NCBI GenBank assembly: GCA_035265935.1
Contig: DATFOC010000113.1
Location: 1 to 12,818 of the forward strand
Length of the DNA: 12,818 nucleotides
Source of the DNA: JACDAN01 sp035265935
GTDB taxonomy: Bacteria; Actinomycetota; Thermoleophilia; Gaiellales; Gaiellaceae
Direction of reading: 5' to 3'
Position 1 is the first letter of the stretch. Every line of letters starts with the position of its first letter. The notes under the pieces were generated by a model that was not told where the DNA came from, made no database searches, and saw only the letters and a program-made list of their open reading frames with translations. The position numbers and the translations under genes were made by a program. Positions 5,889 through 12,340 of this stretch are shown piece by piece.

Positions 5889-6703
5889 CGCGGACCCAGC
5901 CACTCGCCCAGCCGGACGGGAGCCGCGAGCGCACTGAAGTCGCCGCGGTCCCGGATCGCTTCCGCCGCCGCGACCATCCCGCTCAGTGCGACCCAGGTGA
6001 GGCTGCCCCCGACGCTGACGCGCTGTGCGCCCGCCTCCGTCAGCTTCGCCATCGTCACGTCGGGGACGGCGAGGACGTTCACCGGCATCGTGACTGCGTC
6101 GCAGACGGCCGTTATCTCCACGATGGTGCGCAGTCCCGGCGCGTAGAGGACGTCCGCGCCGGCCTCCTCGAAGGCCTGGAGCCGCGAGATCGTGTCGGCG
6201 AGATCGGGATTCCCGCGGATGTAGTTCTCCGTGCGCGCGGTGAGCGTGAAGGGAAAGTCCTGGCGCCTCGCCTCCTCGACTGCGGCGGTGACACGTTCGA
6301 GCGCATGGGCGAGCTCGTAGAGGCCGCCCGAAGGGTCGTAGTCCTCGATCGAGCCACCCACGGCGCCGGCCTCGGCGGCTCTCCTCACCGCGCGAGCGGC
6401 GTCTTCGGGCTGAGGGCCGTAGCCGTTCTCGAGGTCGATCGACACGGGCAGGCTCGTCGCGTCGTCGAGGGCTCGGGCGTGCTCGGCGACCTCGTCGAGC
6501 GTCGCCGCTCCGTCGAGTCGGCCCAGCGTGAAGGCGAAGCCGGAGCTCGTGCTGGCGAGCGCCTTGAAGCCGAGAGCCTCGAGCACGCGCGCCGATCCGG
6601 CGTCCCACGGGTTCGGGATGACGAACGGCTCGCCTTCGTGGAGGCCTCTGAACGCCTCAGCCTTCTCGCGCTGCGTCGGTCGCACGTGAAGAGTGTTCCG
6701 CAT
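5885..6703 (-). CDS. Isocitrate lyase / PEP phosphonomutase superfamily enzyme
   Basis: 272 aa from ATG at 6703, with AGGGG 5 nt upstream; the frame stays open further upstream inside the DedA gene. It is a TIM-barrel ICL/PEPM member: VIPNPWDAGSARVLEALGF (28-46), ALASTSSGFAFTLGRLDG, PVSIDLENGYG (86-96, with the metal-side D90), GSIEDYD (117-123), LTARTEN (154-160), GADVLYAPGL and PVNVLA. This is the short subgroup often labelled carboxyvinyl-carboxyphosphonate phosphorylmutase or 2-methylisocitrate lyase. It lacks the KKCGH loop of true isocitrate lyase, so cleavage of a C-C bond in a 2-hydroxy or oxo acid (for example oxaloacetate decarboxylation) is as likely as phosphonate chemistry. Nothing nearby is a phosphonate gene. 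Its start overlaps the end of the dedA-like gene by 47 bp. Confidence 0.88.
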   Translation of the reverse strand: MRNTLHVRPTQREKAEAFRGLHEGEPFVIPNPWDAGSARVLEALGFKALASTSSGFAFTLGRLDGAATLDEVAEHARALDDATSLPVSIDLENGYGPQPEDAARAVRRAAEAGAVGGSIEDYDPSGGLYELAHALERVTAAVEEARRQDFPFTLTARTENYIRGNPDLADTISRLQAFEEAGADVLYAPGLRTIVEITAVCDAVTMPVNVLAVPDVTMAKLTEAGAQRVSVGGSLTWVALSGMVAAAEAIRDRGDFSALAAPVRLGEWLGPR

Positions 6704-7313
6704 CGGCGCCCCTGTGTGGACGACGACGGACACGATCGGCCAGGCGCCGCGCAGGCACGGCGAGCAGCGCAATCCCGACCGCCAGCCCAAACGCCACGGC
6801 GAAGGCGAGCAGCGGCCGCTCATGGAAGACGCGCCCGCCGAAGTAGCCGAGCAGGACGGTGTAGAGCGCCCACAGGCAGGCCGCGATCCCGGTGTAGAGC
6901 GCGAAGCGCCCGTAATGGAAGGCAGTCAAGCCGCTCGTGAACGTGGCGCCCGTTCGGCCCCCGGGGACGAAGCGCGCGACGACGAGAATCGTGCCGCCTC
7001 GCCGACGGAGCTGGATGCACGCCCAGCGGACTCCACGACGCGTGTACGGCCCGTCGAAGAAGCGGCGCTGGGCCCGCCGGCCGCCAAAGCGCCCGAGCCC
7101 GTACGAGGTCGAGTCTCCAACGAAGGCGCCGGCTGCGGCTGCACCCAGAACGGCCGGCAGCGCGATCCCCGGCTCGATTGCCGCCAGCACTCCGGCGAGG
7201 ATCGCCGCTGATTCACTCGGAAGCGCGGGGAAGATGGCGTCGCCGGCCGCGATCGCGAACAGGATCAGGTACGCGATGGGCGGCTGGGCGAGCAGGTCGT
7301 AAAGTGCATCCAC
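6657..7313 (-). CDS. DedA family (SNARE-associated/VTT domain) membrane protein
   Basis: 218 aa from GTG at 7313 (GAGG just upstream, although close). An ATG at 7373 would lie beyond the start of the divergent gene and gives a non-family N-terminus. DedA features: AAGDAIFPALPSESAAILAG (the acidic-residue re-entrant region), YGLGRFGG, ARFVPGGRTGATFTSGL (conserved RF-PG-R), FHYGRF, then hydrophobic helices ending in a basic tail. DedA proteins are inner-membrane transporters or flippases linked to lipid (polyprenyl- or phospholipid) recycling and proton-dependent homeostasis. It is first in the minus-strand five-gene unit; with GT2 and DUF218 downstream, a role in recycling a surface-glycan lipid carrier is plausible but is inference. 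Confidence 0.88.
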   Translation of the reverse strand: MDALYDLLAQPPIAYLILFAIAAGDAIFPALPSESAAILAGVLAAIEPGIALPAVLGAAAAGAFVGDSTSYGLGRFGGRRAQRRFFDGPYTRRGVRWACIQLRRRGGTILVVARFVPGGRTGATFTSGLTAFHYGRFALYTGIAACLWALYTVLLGYFGGRVFHERPLLAFAVAFGLAVGIALLAVPARRLADRVRRRPHRGADAEHSSRATDAAREG

Positions 7314-7330
7314 GCCCTCAGGATCGCAGC

Positions 7331-7346
7331 CGGCGGACAACCGCCG
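7331..7346. promoter_or_regulatory. Inverted repeat in the divergent dedA-metE control region
   Basis: CGGCGG (7331-7336) and CCGCCG (7341-7346) are perfect reverse complements around ACAA. The right arm touches the -10 box TAGACT at 7347. In a 47-bp divergent gap this is a good position for an operator controlling one or both units. Confidence 0.4.
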
Positions 7347-7352
7347 TAGACT
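7347..7352 (+). promoter_or_regulatory. -10 box of the MetE-like operon (leaderless)
   Basis: TAGACT ends 8 nt before the ATG at 7361 with no SD between, like the padR start in this window. Confidence 0.5.
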
Positions 7353-7360
7353 CGCCCCGG

Positions 7361-8383
7361 ATGGCCGGCGCACTGGTCACGACGGTCGTCGGGAGCTACC
7401 CACAGCCGGACTGGCTGATCGATCGCGAGCGGCTGGGAGACCGGCTGCCGCCGCGCGTTCGGGCCCGAGATCTCTGGCGTGTCCCGGAGCCGTTCCTCGA
7501 GGCCGCGCAGGACGATGCCACCCGGCTCGCCGTCCAGGACATGGAGCGCGCGGGCGTGGACGTGGTCACCGACGGCGAGATGCGGCGGGAGAGCTACTCC
7601 AATCGCTTCGCGACTGCCCTTGACGGGGTCGACCTCGACAAGCCCGGCGTCGCCCTCGACCGAACCGGCCACGAGAACCCCGTTCCGAGAGTCGTTGGGC
7701 CGATCCGCCGCAGGGAGCCGGTCGAGGTCAGAGACGTCCAGTTTCTGCGCTCGATCACCGACCGCCGGATCAAGATCACCGTTCCGGGGCCGTTCACGAT
7801 GACGCACCAGGCGCAGGACGACCACTACGGCGACGAGCGCAGCCTCGCGCTTGCCTACGCCGATGCCGTCAACGCGGAGCTCCGGGACCTGAAAGCGGCG
7901 GGAGCGGACGTGGTCCAGATCGACGAGCCGTACATGCAGGCGCGTCCCGAGCCGGCCCGGGAGTACGCCGTCGAGGCGGTCGACCGGGCACTGGACGGCA
8001 TCGAGGGCGACACGGTGCTCCACACCTGCTTCGGCTACGCGCACATCGTCCACGACCGGCCCTCGGGCTACCCGTTTCTCCGCGAGCTGAACGAGTGCGC
8101 AGCGAGCCATCTTTCGCTCGAGGCGGCGCAGCCGGACCTCGAGCCCGACGTCCTGCACGGGCTCCCGGACAAGGTGATCGTGCTCGGCGTGCTCGACCTC
8201 GGCTCGGACGAGGCCGAGACGCCGGAGGTCGTCGCGGGCCGGATCCGTCGCGCCCTCGAGGTCGTCCCACCGGAGCGGCTCGTCGCGGCGCCCGACTGCG
8301 GGATGAAGTACCTGCCGCGCGAGCTCGCGTTCCGAAAGCTGGAGGCCATGGTCGAGGGTGCGAGGCTGGTGGCGGGTGGCTGA
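7361..8383 (+). CDS. MetE C-terminal-like zinc methyl/alkyl transferase
   Basis: 340 aa from ATG at 7361. It is a single barrel like the C-terminal half of cobalamin-independent methionine synthase: VVGSYPQP (9-16), VTDGE (69-73), VPGPFTMTHQ (141-150), QIDEP (186-190), then the zinc ligands H221-T-C223, probably E254, and C313 in APDCGMKYL. All ligands appear present, so it should activate a thiol for alkyl transfer. It lacks the N-terminal half that full MetE uses, so it is not simply methionine synthase. Relatives include archaeal core MetE proteins and the epoxyalkane:coenzyme M transferase. First gene of a five-gene operon; its stop overlaps the next start by 8 bp. Zinc alkyltransferase chemistry is likely; the substrate is unknown. 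Confidence 0.87.
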   Translation: MAGALVTTVVGSYPQPDWLIDRERLGDRLPPRVRARDLWRVPEPFLEAAQDDATRLAVQDMERAGVDVVTDGEMRRESYSNRFATALDGVDLDKPGVALDRTGHENPVPRVVGPIRRREPVEVRDVQFLRSITDRRIKITVPGPFTMTHQAQDDHYGDERSLALAYADAVNAELRDLKAAGADVVQIDEPYMQARPEPAREYAVEAVDRALDGIEGDTVLHTCFGYAHIVHDRPSGYPFLRELNECAASHLSLEAAQPDLEPDVLHGLPDKVIVLGVLDLGSDEAETPEVVAGRIRRALEVVPPERLVAAPDCGMKYLPRELAFRKLEAMVEGARLVAGG

Positions 8384-9104
8384 CCAGCCCGTCAGCCGGA
8401 TCTCCCAGGCCTATCCCGACCGGGTCGAGGTCCGAGGCCGCGACCTGACCGGCGACCTCATGGGCAGGCTGACATTCACCGAGTACTTCCACCTGCTGCT
8501 GACCGGCCAGGAGCCGACAGAGAACCAGCGGTTCTTCCTGGACCTCTTACTCGTCTCGATCGCCGAGCACGGGATGATGCCGACCAACGTCGCCGCCCGG
8601 ATGACGCTCGCCGCCGACCCGGAATCTCTCCAAGGCGCCGTCGCTGCCGGGATCCTGGGCGCCGGGCCGGTCGTGCTCGGCACCGCAGAGAAGTGCGCGC
8701 ACCTGCTGGCGGAGGCCGAAGCCGCCGGGCGGAGCGCGGAGGAGGTCGCTAGGGAGTATCGCGAGAGGGGCACGAAGGTGCCGGGCTTCGGCCACCCGGT
8801 CCACAAGGTGGTCGATCCACGGGCCGAGCGGATTCTCGAGCTCGCGCACGAGCACGGGGTCGATGGAGCGCATGTGGCCTTCGCTCGCTCCCTGCGGGAC
8901 GAGGTCCATCCACTGCCCATGAACGTCTCGATGCCGATCGCCGCGGTGATGCTCGACCTCGGTTTCCCCGCCACCGCGGTGAAGGCCGTCCCGATCCTCG
9001 CGCGCACAGCCGGCCTGCTGGCGCACCTCGCCGAGGAGGGTCAGGAGCAGATCGGTTTCCTCCTGGCCCGCGCCGCGGAGGAGGCGGTCGAGTACGAGCG
9101 CTGA
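8376..9104 (+). CDS. Citryl-CoA lyase-like / citrate synthase-fold protein
   Basis: 242 aa from GTG at 8376, about 9 nt after GAGG; a GTG at 8358 is the alternative. It is a short citrate-synthase-fold protein, much smaller than citrate synthase (about 370-430 aa) and close to the C-terminal citryl-CoA lyase module of ATP-citrate lyase. Visible: GRLTFTEYFHLLLTG, AEHG with H65, PTNVAARMTLAADPESLQGAVAAG (in two parts), GFGHPVHK with H140, NVSMPIAAVMLDLGFP and AGLLAHLAEE. H65 and H140 match two of the three catalytic residues, but where citrate synthase and ACLY have NVD this has NVS (S185). It is probably an acyl-CoA lyase or Claisen-type enzyme with altered chemistry. Its stop is next to the ligase, which lacks an ordinary start codon. 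Confidence 0.82.
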   Translation: MADQPVSRISQAYPDRVEVRGRDLTGDLMGRLTFTEYFHLLLTGQEPTENQRFFLDLLLVSIAEHGMMPTNVAARMTLAADPESLQGAVAAGILGAGPVVLGTAEKCAHLLAEAEAAGRSAEEVAREYRERGTKVPGFGHPVHKVVDPRAERILELAHEHGVDGAHVAFARSLRDEVHPLPMNVSMPIAAVMLDLGFPATAVKAVPILARTAGLLAHLAEEGQEQIGFLLARAAEEAVEYER

Positions 9105-9105
9105 G

Positions 9106-10359
9106 GTCGAGACTCGCCCTTGGGGCGAGCAGCTCTCGCTCGACGACGAGAGCTACCGCACCCAGATCGCCTACCTCCTCGAGCGCTCGCCGTTCTATCG
9201 CGAGAAGCTCGGGTCGTCGGTCAGCGACCGCCTCGCCGACATCGCGCAGCTGCCGCTGACAGCCAAAGAGGAATTACGGGCGACTGTCACTCCGGAGAGC
9301 TCGTTCGGCGCTCATTTCTGCTCGGAACCGTCCGAGCTCGTCCGCATCTACTCGACGAGCGGCACGACCGGAGCGCCGAGCTATGTCCCGCTCACGGCCG
9401 GCGATCTCGACAGGTGGGTGACCGCGTCCGCGCGCAGTTACGCGGCCTCGGGGATCGCAGCCGGCCAGCGCATCGTCTCGACCTACAACGCGGGGCCCTT
9501 CGTCGCCGGTGCCGCGCTCGGCGCCTTCGAGCGCCTCGGGCTGACCCACATCCCTGTCGGCACCGGGAACACCGATCGGCTGATACGCGCTATGGAGCAA
9601 CTGCGACCCCAGGCAGTCGTCCTGACCCCGTCCTACGCGGCGCACCTCGCCGAGAGCTTCGACCTCAGGGGCTCGAGCGTCGAGCGCGTCCTCGTCGCGG
9701 GCGAGCCGGGTGGGGGAGAGCCGGCCTTCCGCGCGCAGCTCGAGGACGGGTGGGGCGCCAGGGTCACCGAGGCGATGGGCATCGGCGACATCGGCGTCTC
9801 GCTCTGGGGCGAGTGCGAGGAGCAGGACGGCATGCACCTGGGCGCGCGCGGCCTGGTCCACGCGGAACTGATCGATCCGGAGTCGGGCGCCGCGCTCGAG
9901 CTGGAGGACGGCGCGGAGGGGGAGCTCGTTCTGACCCATCTGCAGCATCGAGCCGCACCCTTGCTGCGCTTCCGCACCCGGGACCACGTCGAGGTCCGGA
10001 CGAGCCCGTGCCGCTGCGGCCGAACCGGCCCGCGGATCCGCTGCCTCGGGAGGACCGACGACATGCTGATCGTCCGCGGCGTCAACGTCTTCCCATCGGC
10101 GGTCCGCGACGTCGTGAGCGGATTCGCGCCCGAGGTGAGCGGACATGTGCTCGTCAGGCCGCAGTCGGCGGGCGTGAAGCAAGAGCCGCCGCTGCCGGTC
10201 AGCGTCGAGCTGGCGCCGGACGCAACACCTGATACGGCGCTCGCCGACGCGATTCGCGAGAGACTTCGCAGCGTGTTGGTCATCCAGACACGCGTCGAGC
10301 TCGTACCGTGGGGCAGCTTGGCGCGAAGTGAGTACAAGTCGAAGCTGGTCGAGCGATGA
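9106..10359 (+). CDS. Phenylacetate-CoA ligase (PaaK)-type acyl-CoA ligase (non-canonical start)
   Basis: About 417 aa counting from GTC at 9106. It is an ANL adenylating enzyme of the PaaK branch: N-terminal helix YLLERSPFYREKLG (23-36), P-loop YSTSGTTGAPSY (82-93), GEPGGGEPAF, the E-x-MGIGDIG region, RFRTRDHVEV, CRCGRTGPRIRCLGRTDDMLIVRGVNVFPS (read in two parts), and the C-terminal lysine region EYKSKLVE. It activates a carboxylic acid as acyl-AMP and transfers it to CoA; the acid is unknown. In this frame there is no ATG, GTG or TTG between the lyase stop and GTG 9418, which lies beyond the P-loop and cannot be the start. GTC 9106, one base past the lyase TGA, is the best position; a +1 frameshift fusing the two proteins is the less likely option. 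The stop overlaps the VOC start as ATGA. Confidence 0.82.
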   Translation, partial: VETRPWGEQLSLDDESYRTQIAYLLERSPFYREKLGSSVSDRLADIAQLPLTAKEELRATVTPESSFGAHFCSEPSELVRIYSTSGTTGAPSYVPLTAGDLDRWVTASARSYAASGIAAGQRIVSTYNAGPFVAGAALGAFERLGLTHIPVGTGNTDRLIRAMEQLRPQAVVLTPSYAAHLAESFDLRGSSVERVLVAGEPGGGEPAFRAQLEDGWGARVTEAMGIGDIGVSLWGECEEQDGMHLGARGLVHAELIDPESGAALELEDGAEGELVLTHLQHRAAPLLRFRTRDHVEVRTSPCRCGRTGPRIRCLGRTDDMLIVRGVNVFPSAVRDVVSGFAPEVSGHVLVRPQSAGVKQEPPLPVSVELAPDATPDTALADAIRERLRSVLVIQTRVELVPWGSLARSEYKSKLVER

Positions 10360-10937
10360 GAAAGCTCCAGAGCCAGGGCGTCCACCACATCACGCTCGTG
10401 GGCGCCGACCGGCAGACGTCGATCGACTTCTGGGAGGGCGTGCTCGGCATGCCGTTCGTCTTCGACCAGCCGAACCTCGACAACGAGTCGGAAAGCCACC
10501 TCTACTTCGACCCCGGCGACGGGCGGCTGATCACGGTCTTCACGAACGAGGAGCGCACGCCTGACCCGACCCGTACCTCGACCGACATCGGCGCGGTCCA
10601 CCACATCGCGTTCGCCGTCTCGCAGGCGACCTTCTGGCAGGCGGTGGAGCGGCTCGACGAGCGCAACGTCAGGCACAGCGGCGTCAAGGACCGCGGCTTC
10701 ATGGACTCGATCTACTTCGAGGATCCGCTCGGGCTCCTCATCGAGCTCGCCTCGTACCGGTTCGAGCCGCCGTTCGGCTACACGCACGCCCATGTCCTGC
10801 TCGAGGCGCACAAGCTAAGGGTCGAGCGGGGCGACTACAACATCGACAAGGAACACCTCGCGGACGCAATCGAGATGCTCGTCGGGCGATCGCGGGCGTC
10901 GCTATCGGAGGATCGATCGCCGAAGGATCCGTACTAG
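10356..10937 (+). CDS. VOC superfamily (glyoxalase/ring-cleavage dioxygenase-like) protein
   Basis: 193 aa from ATG at 10356, overlapping the ligase stop. Two beta-alpha-beta-beta-beta modules: VHHITLVGADRQTSIDFWEGVLGM (9-32), SHLYFDPGDGRLITVF (47-62), then VHHIAFAVSQATFWQAVERL (81-100) and DSIYFEDPLGLLIELAS (117-133). Likely metal ligands are H10/H11, H48, H82/H83 and E130, so a mononuclear metal site looks intact. A 55-residue helical, charged tail follows. It resembles the PcpA/LinE type of ring-cleavage dioxygenase in its first module but is about 100 residues shorter. It could be a dioxygenase, isomerase, epimerase or thiol-adduct lyase; the sequence alone does not decide. Fourth gene of the operon. 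Confidence 0.87.
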   Translation: MRKLQSQGVHHITLVGADRQTSIDFWEGVLGMPFVFDQPNLDNESESHLYFDPGDGRLITVFTNEERTPDPTRTSTDIGAVHHIAFAVSQATFWQAVERLDERNVRHSGVKDRGFMDSIYFEDPLGLLIELASYRFEPPFGYTHAHVLLEAHKLRVERGDYNIDKEHLADAIEMLVGRSRASLSEDRSPKDPY

Positions 10938-10947
10938 GAGGGAGGAG
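10937..10947 (+). promoter_or_regulatory. Strong SD of the GST gene
   Basis: GGAGGGAGGAG begins at the last base of the VOC stop codon and ends 3 nt before the ATG at 10951; the first GGAGG is 9 nt away. It is the only strong SD inside the operon, so the GST may be made at a higher level than its neighbours. Confidence 0.7.
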
Positions 10948-10950
10948 CAC

Positions 10951-11646
10951 ATGGCCACGAACACGCTGAACATCCTCAAGCCGAGCGTGAACAACCTGAC
11001 CGTTCGAATCTTCGTGCGGGCGGCCGGCCTCGACTTCGAAGAGCAGGACGTGTGGGGCAAGAAGCCCGAGTACCTGGGGAAGTACCCGGCGCAGCTGACG
11101 CCGATGCTGGAGGAGGAAGGGCTCCCGAGGGGCGCGCTCGGAGAGAGCTGCGCGATCATGGCCTACCTCTGCAACAAGCACGGCCTCGAGCAGTTCTATC
11201 CCTCGGACCCCGGCAAGCGGGCGATGGTCGACAACGCGATGTTCTACTTGATCGGCACCCTCTATCCGATCCTCACGCGGGCGACCTATCCGGCCCTGGG
11301 GTTTCCGCAGTATCCGGGCGAGGTCGCGACCTCCGAGGCCGACGACGCGATGAAGGAGAAGGCCCAGCAGGACGCAGAGGCCGCGCTGGCCGAGCCGCTC
11401 GAGGTCTACAACTCGTTCTTCCTCGCCGGGCAGCCGTTCATCGGCGGAGACTCGCCCTCAATCGCCGACTTCCGGTTCGCCGCGACGCTCGAGTTCCTCC
11501 GCGCCATCGACTACGAGTTCCCGGCCTGGGCCGAGGAGTACATGAGCCGGATGGAGGAGACGCTCGGCGAGGCGTACACGGAGCCTGTCGCGGACGTCCG
11601 TGGCTACATCGACTACGTGAAGTCGGAGGCGGCGACGACCGCGTAA
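10951..11646 (+). CDS. Glutathione S-transferase family protein
   Basis: 231 aa. The N-terminal thioredoxin-like domain (5-80) shows LNILKPSVNNLTVRIFVRAAGLDFEEQDV (in two parts), QLTPMLEEEG with the cis-Pro region and ALGESCAIMAYLCNKHG. The C-terminal helical domain (90-220) ends with the N-capping box GDSPSIADFRFAATLEFL. A serine or asparagine near residues 12-15 may be the thiol-activating residue. Actinobacteria often lack glutathione, so the cosubstrate could be glutathione taken up or made, or another thiol; alternatively it is a non-glutathione lyase. In this operon it would remove or transfer a thiol adduct formed by the MetE-like enzyme, which is inference. Last gene, followed by a strong hairpin. 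Confidence 0.88.
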   Translation: MATNTLNILKPSVNNLTVRIFVRAAGLDFEEQDVWGKKPEYLGKYPAQLTPMLEEEGLPRGALGESCAIMAYLCNKHGLEQFYPSDPGKRAMVDNAMFYLIGTLYPILTRATYPALGFPQYPGEVATSEADDAMKEKAQQDAEAALAEPLEVYNSFFLAGQPFIGGDSPSIADFRFAATLEFLRAIDYEFPAWAEEYMSRMEETLGEAYTEPVADVRGYIDYVKSEAATTA

Positions 11647-11657
11647 CCCCGGCTAAC

Positions 11658-11687
11658 GAGGGGCGGCCCCGGGCGGGGCCGCCCCTC
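11658..11687 (+). terminator. 13-bp perfect hairpin ending the MetE-to-GST operon
   Basis: GAGGGGCGGCCCC (11658-11670) pairs without mismatch with GGGGCCGCCCCTC (11675-11687) around a GGGC loop, 11 bp past the GST stop. There is no U-tract, as in many GC-rich actinobacterial terminators. Confidence 0.75.
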
Positions 11688-11695
11688 CCGGGCTC

Positions 11696-11701
11696 TAGGC
11701 T
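11696..11701 (+). promoter_or_regulatory. -10 box of the small hydrolase gene (leaderless)
   Basis: TAGGCT ends 6 nt before the ATG at 11708 with no SD between. Its -35 region would fall inside the upstream terminator hairpin. Confidence 0.45.
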
Positions 11702-11707
11702 GGCGCT

Positions 11708-12340
11708 ATGCCAGCCGCCACCGCACTCGTGGTCGAGACGCCGGGCGGGCCCGCCGGCGTGCACCTCCACGCTCTCGACCGTCCGCGCGCCGCGCTCCTC
11801 CTCGGCCACGGCGCCGGTGGAGGCGTCGAGGCTCCCGACCTGGTCACCGCTAGGGACGTGGCGCTCGAGGAGCAGGTCGCCGTTGCGCTCGTCGAGCAGC
11901 CCTACCGCGTCGCGGGGCGGCGCTCTCCACCGTCCGTTGCCCGCCTCGACGCCGACTGGAGCGCAGTCGTCGAGCGCCTTCGCGAGGACGAGCTGTCCGG
12001 CCTTCCACTCGTCGCCGGCGGGCGGTCGCTCGGCGCCCGCGTGGCGTGTCGTACCTCGGGAGAGCTCGGCGCGGCCGCCGTGCTGTGTCTCGCGTTCCCT
12101 CTCCGGCCGCCGCAACACCGCTCGGGCAAGCCGGCCGCGAGCCGGCTCGGGGAGCTCGATGCGGTGAAGGTGCCGACGCTCGTCGTCCAGGGCGCGAGCG
12201 ACCCCTTTGGCGTTCCGCCCCCGGGACCGCTGCGCACCGTCGTAGAGGTCCCGGGCACGCACAGCCTGCGGACCGGGCTCGGGCCCATCTCCGACGCCGT
12301 CCGAACCTGGCTATCGGACGTGATCGAGACCGCCGGCTAG
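11708..12340 (+). CDS. KANL3/Tex30-type alpha/beta hydrolase
   Basis: 210 aa, cytoplasmic. Strand-turn motif LLLGHGAGGGVEAPDL (31-45), VALVEQPYRVAGRR (58-72), nucleophile elbow AGGRSLGARVA with S107, VVQGASDPFG with D165 and VPGTHSL with H185, so the full triad is present. This architecture belongs to the alpha/beta-hydrolase family related to eukaryotic KANL3 and Tex30 (HGAGxG and GGRSLGGRxA motifs); bacterial members are uncharacterised esterases. It is probably a monocistronic unit with a leaderless start. The stop TAG shares a CTAG palindrome with the stop of the convergent reductase gene. Confidence 0.88.
   Translation: MPAATALVVETPGGPAGVHLHALDRPRAALLLGHGAGGGVEAPDLVTARDVALEEQVAVALVEQPYRVAGRRSPPSVARLDADWSAVVERLREDELSGLPLVAGGRSLGARVACRTSGELGAAAVLCLAFPLRPPQHRSGKPAASRLGELDAVKVPTLVVQGASDPFGVPPPGPLRTVVEVPGTHSLRTGLGPISDAVRTWLSDVIETAG

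Noticed and set aside
5885..6703. Phosphonate biosynthesis by the ICL/PEPM enzyme
   Set aside because: No phosphonopyruvate decarboxylase or other phosphonate gene is nearby, and the motifs fit the general short ICL/PEPM subgroup.
7265..8158. 297-aa minus-strand frame opposite the MetE-like gene
   Set aside because: Antisense shadow; the MetE-like product has its zinc ligands and family motifs intact.
9120..10232. 370-aa plus-strand frame over the ligase
   Set aside because: It is Arg-rich low-complexity shadow sequence; the ligase frame carries the ANL motifs over the same span.
9633..10811. 392-aa open frame on the minus strand
   Set aside because: Antisense to the ligase and VOC genes, whose conserved motifs are clear; no family motif in the antisense product.
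7361..11646. Defence or secondary-metabolite cluster
   Set aside because: No nuclease, NTPase, polyketide or peptide synthetase modules; all five genes are ordinary metabolic families.
11658..11687. Long perfect hairpin as a mobile-element end or attachment site
   Set aside because: No target duplication, transposase or integrase is near, and its place right after the last operon gene fits a terminator.
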